From Mermis nigrescens (Eukaryota > Nematoda > Enoplea > Mermithida > Mermithidae), in the NCBI GenBank assembly GCA_036768485.1, contig JAVLUZ010000143.1, forward strand, positions 7,135,531-7,199,530: a DNA stretch of 64,000 nt, written 5' to 3'. Both the position numbers and the translations under genes were made by a program. Numbering within the stretch: position 1 is the first letter of the stretch; each line of letters starts with the position of its first letter. The notes under the pieces are model-generated. The model saw only the letters and a list, made by a program, of their open reading frames with translations, was not told the DNA's origin and did no database searches. Below, one piece after another: positions 56,851-64,000 of this stretch.

Positions 56851-56975
56851 CGTGGTTTATATAATGTGATGAAGGTAAGAATAAATTCTAATGCCTAGGA
56901 ATGATTCCTGTAAAGTTTCATCATTTATCGATCAGTATTGACTTAATGGCAGGAAAACTAAGTCAGTGACACTTA

Positions 56976-57518
56976 TAGTCTGTTTCATTTATTCGAGAGC
57001 TTTTTAGTAAATTCTTTAAAGGGCTACAGTAAGCGAAACAAGACGAATTACTGTAATTCGGCAGATCAGCTCAGTGAGGGCGAGTGGCTGGAATTCTTCC
57101 ATTTTCGATGCACTAATCCGCCTATATAAATTTAATTTAGGCATTTAATCAGTACTGGGACATACTACAGTAAGTGCGCTTAATAAAAAAGCTATCGGGT
57201 GGAATCGAACCCAGTTGCTTCGACACGACAAGCAGACGTTTTACCACTGAGCTATGAGGAAGTTTGCGGCGTTTCTTAACATTTTAGTCTATTGTGTTTA
57301 AAGTGTCAACTAAGGATAAGCTGAATGCGCGATTTTTATCTGTAAGTTATTTGCTGGAAGACGAGAATAAATTATGTCGCAAAAATGTTATTGAAAAACC
57401 CTTCTCTGCTACGTAACTACAGTGAGATCTAGCAAACTACAGTAAATAAGAAAGATGGGGTTACTGTAGCTTCCGAAAACATTTACAGAAAAAGCTCTCG
57501 GATAAATGAAACAGACTA
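56976..57518. mobile_element. TA-target MITE with tRNA-like interior, copy 3 (543 bp)
   Basis: TAGTCTGTTTCATTTATTCG to GATAAATGAAACAGACTA with TA on both sides; inserted in the right TIR of the mariner-like element. tRNA-like segment 57192-57264 on the minus strand. Confidence 0.88.
57192..57264 (-). other. tRNA-like sequence inside MITE, copy 3
   Basis: Minus strand TAGCTCAGTGGTAAAACG (A box) and GGGTTCGATTCC (B box). The anticodon loop has a 2-nt expansion (GTCGTGTCG), and the acceptor stem is absent. Not functional, but internal RNA polymerase III promoter boxes may be intact. Confidence 0.5.
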
Positions 57519-57534
57519 TAAGTGGAACACCCTG

Positions 57535-59382
57535 TATAAGATGAGTTAGCTTGGGTTATGCCTACAGTTCCCAAATTAATCCCATCTTTTTCACTTCAAA
57601 ATTCTATGAGGTACTTGTCCGGTAAAAAGGAGTTATATATGCGTTAAGATCAGTTAATTAGATATTTGAATTACCGCTGTAAAATTTAGATCTTATGACT
57701 TTGTTAAAAAGTTATTTCGTCTGTACGTAACTTTGTTTGATTGATTGTTGTATACTGTAATCAATCACGCGAATAAATTGATTAGTGTTGAGTTGGTAGT
57801 AGCTGAGTTACGCGGTTGGAGCATGGTGCTCTGTTTTTGTTTTGTTGCCGAGTTTTAGTCGTGCGTTGTTTATTTCGTAGATTGATAAATTGGGCATAAT
57901 ATTTACCCAGTGATTTGTTAAATCGAGGGTAAAGTCCAGGCCCCGACGATGATATTATTTTTATTTCATCTTGACCGATTATAAGAAAGGTAAATAATGT
58001 TGTGTCTTATCGTAGACTTATTTTTTGGAAAGTTTCTTATCTATTTCTCAACTCAAAATAGTCAAAATATTATGGTTTGAGAACAAGTTAAGTCATCAAC
58101 TTGAGACTTGGGTTTGAGATAGGGCAACTGATCTCGCGAGCATACCGGGGTTAGGTAGGTACTGGATTGTAGGGCATAGCTGCCGAGACTTCCGAGCAAG
58201 AAGCGGTCAGCAATATTAGGACCGAGGAAGTCGAGGCCGTAGGTCTTTGAGGGCTGTTGGGTTTAGAGCCGAGCTTCGCGCTTACATAATCTGGCCAGCG
58301 CTGAGAGCAGTGTAAGTACCTAGAGTCTGTTTCATTCAACTTTGCGGTTTTCTTTTGACTTTAATCCGTATGAAACAGGCTACAAAAGTGGTTTAAACTT
58401 TTGATGCAGCAATGGGTTTGGTAGTAGCAAGCGTCTCAGCATAACTCCATATATACTGTAGAATTTGACGGCTAACTGTTAGTTTAAACCACTTTTGTAG
58501 ACAATTTTATTTTCTTCAAAAACCTCAAACTTCAATGAAACGGGCCATAAGGAACTCCTGAAGGTGAATACATGTCTGTGTCTCTGTGTTGCTTTAGTAA
58601 AGGCAAGGAGCACAGGTGACACCTCTGTATTTACATATAAAACGGCCACACATGATTTCTCAATGCTGAAAAATTGTTTAACTTGTTTTATACTCAATTC
58701 TGATACTTTGAAAAGGAAAAAATACGGAAAATAAACGCTTTTGCCTGGCAGCTACAGAAAATTTTGACATCCACCATGTTACTCAAACTTGGGCCGTTCG
58801 GATGACAAAAGGTACATACCTTATCTACCCATACAAAAACAAACACTTATTAAAGATAATTTAGATTGGTTTCGAATTAAGATCATACTTTTAAAGCAAG
58901 TCAGTAAGTACTGTTTGCCTGTTGTAAATCTACCTGATATGTTTATTACTGTATACCCTAAGCCATCATGGCATTTCAGTAAGGTTTTCTGTTTAAGAAC
59001 GCACGTGGCTGGCTAAAAGTGTTTCTCATGCTTCGATTACTCGGCTCATGTGGACAACGACACACTGTGTGGGCAAGCAGGTTAGGTAATTAAAGACAAA
59101 ACAGACAGGAGCATGGGTACAATCTGGAGACATAATTAAGAAATTCGGTATTAGTATAAGGAGTAAGGTAAGGTGGTGGGGGGGCATTGGTGGGTATTAC
59201 TGTGCCTGGTACACAGTGAACACCTACCCTTTGTGTGTGAATATTGATTTTACGTGAATCAAAGTTTCGACAACGGGAGTACGTCAGGCTTCTCAAGATG
59301 GAAGAACAGAAAGTTGCAACCTATGTTGGACTCGAACTGTGGACTTCTGCTGAATTTGAAATCCGACGCCTTAACCACTCGA
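57535..59382. other. Intergenic; a small MITE at about 58325-58548
   Basis: GTCTGTTTCATTCAACTTTG at 58325 and inverted AACTTCAATGAAACGGGCC near 58545 bracket a 220-bp element with TACAAAAGTGGTTTAAACTT and its complement inside. No gene recognised in the rest. Confidence 0.5.
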
Positions 59383-60479
59383 GGCACTGATTATTGGCCA
59401 ATGTTGGCCCCGAATTTTTCGTTAAAGGCCAATATTGGCCAGTAACGAGTGCACTAGGGGCCAATATTTGCAAGATTTAAAATTCTTAAAAAGCTTTGCT
59501 TCCGTGAGTTTCGAACCCCGTACTTTCGTGTTGGTAAACTACTACTGCTATCTCTTAAATCAAGTGAAGAACACACATTATGTAATAAAAATACAGTAAA
59601 TAATGATAGACATATTATGTAGAAAAATTAGAACCTGCTGGAAAAATACTATTTACATTCAAGTAAATGTTAAAGAGAATTTTCAACCTACACTAAAGCG
59701 TAAGATATCACACGCCGAATCTGTACGACCAAAATTAAGTATAGTCTGTTTCGTTTATTGGAAAGCTTTTACCGCAGAATTTAGTCCGCATAAACCAGGC
59801 TACAAAAGTGACCTATAAGTACATACCTGTATGATGCAGTCTTGTCTCTTGGCAGTATCGAAGATCATAATGTAACTCGATATCCTGTAGAATATACCTA
59901 TTTGCTGTCGCTTTAGTATAGAACACTTTTGTAGCCACTTTAAACTTTTCAAAAAACCCTGGATCAAATGAAACACTATAGTTGCGTAGGTGCCTTTATA
60001 TGTACCTATCGTCCTGCTATATAGGTAGGTAACCTCTACCTAGCTATTTGAAATCGCATACTGACATGGCATTAGAATATTTATGCACACATGTACGTAC
60101 ATATGTATTTATATAGGTACATATGTAGGATTTTGCAATAAGTAAGGTGAACCAACGACAATTAGAAATACCTACAATACAATTCAAACTACATAGGCAT
60201 AAAAGATAGGATCAGAATCATTCTTCAGAATTAGTATCACTAGTATCATTCTTCAGATAGCATTAGTATCATTCTTCAGAATCTTGATCACAAGTTCGCT
60301 ATGGCGCAGTGCGCACACGTGAGTTTATCAACATGAAAGTACGGGGTTCGAAACCCAAGGATGTGAAGCTTTTTAAGAATTTTAAATCCTGCAAATATTG
60401 GCCCCTAATGCACGCGTTATTGGCCAATATTGGCCTTTAACAAAAAATTCGGGGCCAACATTGGCCAATAATCAGTGCC
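59383..60479. mobile_element. Long-TIR DNA element, copy 2 (1,097 bp, no nested inserts)
   Basis: GGCACTGATTATTGGCC to inverted GGCCAATAATCAGTGCC; perfect 8-bp duplication CCACTCGA (59375-59382, 60480-60487). TIRs reach about 155 bp here and include a tRNA-like GGGGTTCGAAACCC box. Reverse-complement paralog of 3392-5605; it preserves the empty sites of the inserts there. Confidence 0.9.
59740..59980. mobile_element. Short TA-target MITE, paralogous copy
   Basis: TATAGTCTGTTTCGTTTATT to inverted ATCAAATGAAACACTATA; the orthologous insert at 5120-5362 is in the reverse orientation, as expected from the inverted parent element. Confidence 0.65.
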
Positions 60480-60586
60480 CCACTCGACGACACCAGTTCA
60501 TTTCGAGATTGCATGCAGCGATTTGTTATGTTTTTCAGCGAATTAACAAATGAAATAGAATTATGCTGACGCCTGTTACTAATGCG

Positions 60587-61073
60587 TTAGGCTTAGGCTT
60601 AGTAATGTGCATTCATATTGCTCCGCTCCACACCTGGGCGTGGGGGGTTTGGGGGTATGCACCCCCAGAAACCAAAATACCCCCCCCCCAGAAATCTAAA
60701 TACCCCCCCAGAATTCAATTTTTGAAAATTTTCTCGTTTTTTTCGCAATTTTTTGATGCCAATGGATAGTGCTTGACGAGAAATGTCGAAAAATGGTGTT
60801 TTTATCGCCATACCACTATTTTTGAGGCCATTTTTTGACCTTCAAAAAATTTTGCACCCCCAGAATTTTCTTGCTGCCCACGTATGCTCCGCTCGCTTTG
60901 CTCTTGCTTGCGGATTCACATTGATGCCAGCGCATGGGCTAAGCCTAAGGCATAAATGGAGCGAAAATTGCTCCGCTCGCTTCCCTTGTTCCGCAATTTC
61001 GCTCCATTTATCTCAGGCTTAGCCCATGCGCTGGCATCAATGTGAATGTACATAAGTAAGCCTAAGCCTAAGA
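60587..61073. mobile_element. TTAGGC-capped foldback MITE, copy 3 (diverged)
   Basis: GTTAGGCTTAGGCTTAGTAATGTGC to AAGCCTAAGCC; arms GATGCCAGCGCATGGGCTAAG and the inverse enclose an ATGGAGCGAAAATTGCTCCG palindrome. Interrupted by the family A MITE 60629-60886. Confidence 0.75.
60629..60886 (+). mobile_element. hAT-like MITE family A, copy 9 (258 bp)
   Basis: CACACCTGGGCGTGGGG to GCTGCCCACGTATG; perfect duplication CTCCGCTC (60621-60628, 60887-60894) drawn from the foldback it entered. Confidence 0.95.
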
Positions 61074-61586
61074 CATTGGTAACCCCACTCAGTCACAGTC
61101 CTGACTCGCTTTTATCACATTCAAGGTAATTTCACTTGAAGCTTGTGCTTCAAAAATGTCATAAATGGAACCAGCTTATGCAATAACTTATAAAATCTGC
61201 GAACATGCGCTACTATTCGAGTTTGCTGCAAGCAAAGTAACCCCACACACAAGGTAGATGTGCGCACAACCGCATTGGAGTAGCTGGTTCACATATGTAT
61301 TAAAATAGCCACGTTATAAGTACGTATACAACAAGTAGTATCCGGTGAAATCTGCCACCTAACTGGTTTGATTTAAGTCAAGTCGAAAACAAATAAGGTA
61401 GTCCTCGGATTTTTAAGTAGATTCATGTGACTGACCAAAATGTTGGTGCCAGCGTTTAAAATAAGCCTAAGTAATGGGAAGCAACTTACGCTCGCGTTTC
61501 GAACTCGACTGTCAGCAACATTCTCTCGTTTCCTCAGATGCTACCGACTGTGCACATACCTCCTTATAATATGACTATGTTAATAC

Positions 61587-62347
61587 TAGAGCTGTGCCGG
61601 GGCCGCCTTTTTTGCCGGGGCCGGGCCGGGGCCAATAATAGCGTGCTTTACCATGCTCATAGTACGACCCTGCCCTACCCCTTATATGTACCTATGCATA
61701 TATTCTTGCTTGTAGATATGCACGTCAAGCGTTAATATTTGTTGGGATTACAATATATAACAGAACATGGGCATTGGGGATCTAGACCCCCCAGAATTCA
61801 CATTTCCCCCCCAGAAAAAATCCGCTAGACCCCCAGAAATTGATTTTCAGAATTTTTCTGTTTTTCTGCGGTTTTTTTATGCTAATGGATAGCTCTCATT
61901 GAGAAACGCGAGAAAAGGGTGTTTTTTCGCTCTACCATATATTATCAGGCACTTTTTGAATTTTGGACTCCCTAGAATTTTTGAGCTGCCCATGTATGGA
62001 TTTAACTCCTCTGACTTGGATGCGTTTTTCAATGTGCTTTACTTTGCACTTTTGGAGGCTTACTATTCTATTTGTTCTGATAGACGTAGCTGTCTGCTAC
62101 CAAGCAAGCTGGAATTGCAATTTAAAATATGTCAATTTTGATTATTAATTAGAAATTTGCACCAATCTGACATAGTGAAATAAAGATTTGAATTAGCAAG
62201 ATCTGTGGTTTGCTTGAAATTGAGTTTGAAGGTAAATCTGCCCAAAACATTATCAATTTTCTCTATTATAATCAACTCTAACATTGGCCCCGGCCCGGGG
62301 CCTAGGCCCCGGCTGCCGGGGCCGGGCCTGGCCCCGGCACAGCTCTA
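61587..62347. mobile_element. hAT-like element with CCGGGGCC-rich termini, 761 bp
   Basis: TAGAGCTGTGCCGGGGCC and inverted CCCCGGCACAGCTCTA; perfect 8-bp duplication GTTAATAC (61579-61586, 62348-62355). No transposase. A diverged family A-like MITE (61761-61998) is nested within. Confidence 0.92.
61761..61998 (+). mobile_element. Family A-related MITE, diverged subfamily (238 bp)
   Basis: CAGAACATGGGCATTGGGG to GAGCTGCCCATGTATG with ATGCTAATGGATAGC and AGAAACGCGAGAAAAGGGTG, aligned to family A. Flanks show no clear duplication. Confidence 0.7.
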
Positions 62348-62355
62348 GTTAATAC

Positions 62356-63490
62356 GTGAGCCAGCTACACGAATGCCAGGGTGGGGTAATACTTTGATAG
62401 TTTGCTATTTTGAAGCCCTAATAAAATCTGCAAGAGATAATCAAGTGATTTTTTCCGCGATTTGTTCCACAATGTCTGTTCTAATCAGTCTAGGAATTTC
62501 GGTCTGATTTTTCAGAAATTCGTGTCGTATTTTGATGATTTTCCTGCTTAAAATTTAGGTGCAGGGTTTTAATGCTCAAAAAATTAGGGTTCCTCTAGAG
62601 CTACGGACTTCATTTTTCATGAGCAGAGTCATTTTGGCACCTAATCTGAGTAATAACATCAACACTTTTAATTAAAAAGTTCTTGAGGTGCAGAAAGGCA
62701 GCAAAAAGGGTGGGAACATTTATAGTAGTGGCAGTGATCGTACGGGGACCTCGACCCCGACCCCGACCGGGGGCAAGATTTTTCGAGTCGGGGTTGAACC
62801 TTTTTTCGGGGGTGAAATATAGCATTTAATTTTTTGGTACATAGGAGAATGGTATAAATAGCAAATAAATTCGGGACAAGGATGATTCATTCACGAGCAT
62901 AATGAATATGTTAAACTCGACACTCGCGATATTTCATAAAATGTATTCCTAGTCGTCATCATACATTCCCATAGGGAAGGTGAGGAGTATTACCAACACC
63001 TAAGGGTCCGAGACCTGAATCACTGTCGGACGATTTTGAGCTATCAAACATTTTCTGCATGATTTTTGGGTATAAAAGCAGCTAAGATACTGAAATTTTT
63101 TCGGCGTTTCGCGCCGACTAATACATTTCGGTTTTGTTTACCTATAAAATACATAGAATGAACTTAAAATGATCTGAAAAGTCAAAATTTTCGATAAATT
63201 CTTATATTTTTTACTTACAAGAGTAACGAAACTAGTCAGAATGGTACAAAAAGTAGTTAAAAATGCAGTTTTTTCACATTAAAACATGCTATATAGGACG
63301 TTTTAGCCATTTTTCATATTTGACCTGCAAAAAAGGCTAGACTCTAAATTTAGTGACCCAAAATTTTGGGATTTCATCCCCCCTGAACTTCCGACCTTGG
63401 GATACTATGGTTGGTCGCCATGTTGTTAACACGTACATACATGTTCGCATATTTATCAATATAAAGTGCGTCAAAATTACTGATACATGG
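62356..63490. other. Intergenic, no gene recognised
   Basis: A short GACCTCGACCCCGACCCCG run (62748-62766) and its CGGGG complement lie close together, probably a MITE end. A GGCGTTTCGCGCCG hairpin is at 63103. No supported coding exon. Confidence 0.45.
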
Positions 63491-63494
63491 AATC

Positions 63495-63700
63495 ATAGGC
63501 GTAGCCAGGGGGGCATTGGGGGCACATGCCCCCCACCGAAAATTTTCAAAAATTATGTTGATTTTTCTGGCGCCAATGTGTCCAGAACATTGAGTTCAAA
63601 AAGGCACAAACGTCAAACTTTTCCGGCACTTCGCGCCGAGTCATTGTTATACAGATACAATGAATTTAAAAGCTTGAATCTGTTAAAATAATCCAGCACT
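63495..63700. mobile_element. MITE end, CATAGGCGTAGCCAGGGGGG
   Basis: CATAGGCGTAGCCAGGGGGG is a common animal DNA-element terminus; the facing end is outside or lost. Followed by a CCGGCACTTCGCGCCG hairpin at 63620. Confidence 0.45.
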
Positions 63701-64000
63701 TTGCGTCACTTTAGTGATTTAATGCACTATGAGTTCATTGAATGAAACTGCACTTGCTTGTTGAGCATAATAGTAAAAAAGCGAAAATGTTTGCGTACCA
63801 ATTTGTCTATTCTCTGTTTTGTTTATCTTTCTTTACAAGGACACATAACTCTATTTTAAATGAAAAGAAAGGCCATAATTTTCTTGTGTTTTTGCGCATG
63901 TTCTGTTCTCTGAACTAGTTAATAAGAAGGCCACAAATGGGCCTGAAAGCGGTAAGAACAAAATTCTCATTGATACATCTTTTAATGACTTATTGGTTGC

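Larger units (their letters stand above)
55367..57534 (+). mobile_element. Tc1/mariner-like transposon, with two nested MITEs
   Basis: Left CAGGGTGTTCCACCTAAGT and right AAGTGGAACACCCTG are inverted ends; TA follows the right end, AT precedes the left. It encodes a broken transposase (55533-56850) and is interrupted by a family A MITE (56554-56818) and the 543-bp MITE (56976-57518) that landed inside the right TIR. Confidence 0.85.

Noticed and set aside
59480..60370. Functional tRNA genes at the GGGTTTCGAACCCC and GGGGTTCGAAACCC boxes
   Set aside because: Acceptor and D stems do not form; the boxes lie inside the TIRs of the long-TIR element and are inverted copies of each other.

Overview
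This is an AT-rich eukaryotic window with two recognisable intron-rich genes, both on the + strand, in a landscape dominated by transposable-element debris. The two proteins look ecdysozoan. The histidine-phosphatase exons resemble stand-alone UBASH3-type proteins. Both genes have a 3' splice site 9-11 nt upstream of the likely start ATG, which is compatible with spliced-leader addition. Short TTAGGC-like runs (the nematode telomere hexamer) cap one repeat family. A nematode with large introns is my best guess; this is inference, not proof. I see no bacterial, phage, CRISPR or operon signals.

Layout. 1-1.1 kb: a ~185-bp tandem array. 1.7-2.7 kb: a broken Merlin/IS1595-type transposase, then a TTAGGC-capped foldback. 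3.4-5.6 kb: a 2.2-kb long-TIR element carrying three later insertions. 7.1-8.2 kb: a dead, 5'-truncated CR1/jockey-like LINE. 8.97-13.1 kb: a hAT-like unit whose core is a ~2-kb giant palindrome. 14.6-26.1 kb: gene 1, a UBASH3-like histidine phosphatase (4 coding exons, 295 aa), with introns holding a GGTT minisatellite, a (TA)n tract and several MITEs. 26.1-36.8 kb: intergenic MITEs, a tandem (GGTCACCCGG) array, a GC-rich island, and a weak chain of phase-compatible candidate exons. 36.9-48.8 kb: gene 2, an SLC28 concentrative nucleoside transporter (8 coding exons, 553 aa), with introns holding MITEs and a possible solo LTR. 48.8-64 kb: repeats only, including a disrupted Tc1/mariner-like transposase with two nested insertions and a GC-rich-ended hAT element.

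The two genes have no obvious joint pathway: one is a probable cytosolic phosphatase, the other a membrane importer of nucleosides. The most informative signal is transpositional archaeology. One MITE family (about 220-265 bp, ends CACACCTGGGCG/TGCCCACGTATG) has 8-bp target duplications at nearly every copy. Two paralogous long-TIR elements (3.4-5.6 kb and 59.4-60.5 kb, opposite orientation) give natural filled and empty sites for three different insertions. A small hairpin, GGCGCTTCGCGCC, recurs across apparently unrelated MITE families.
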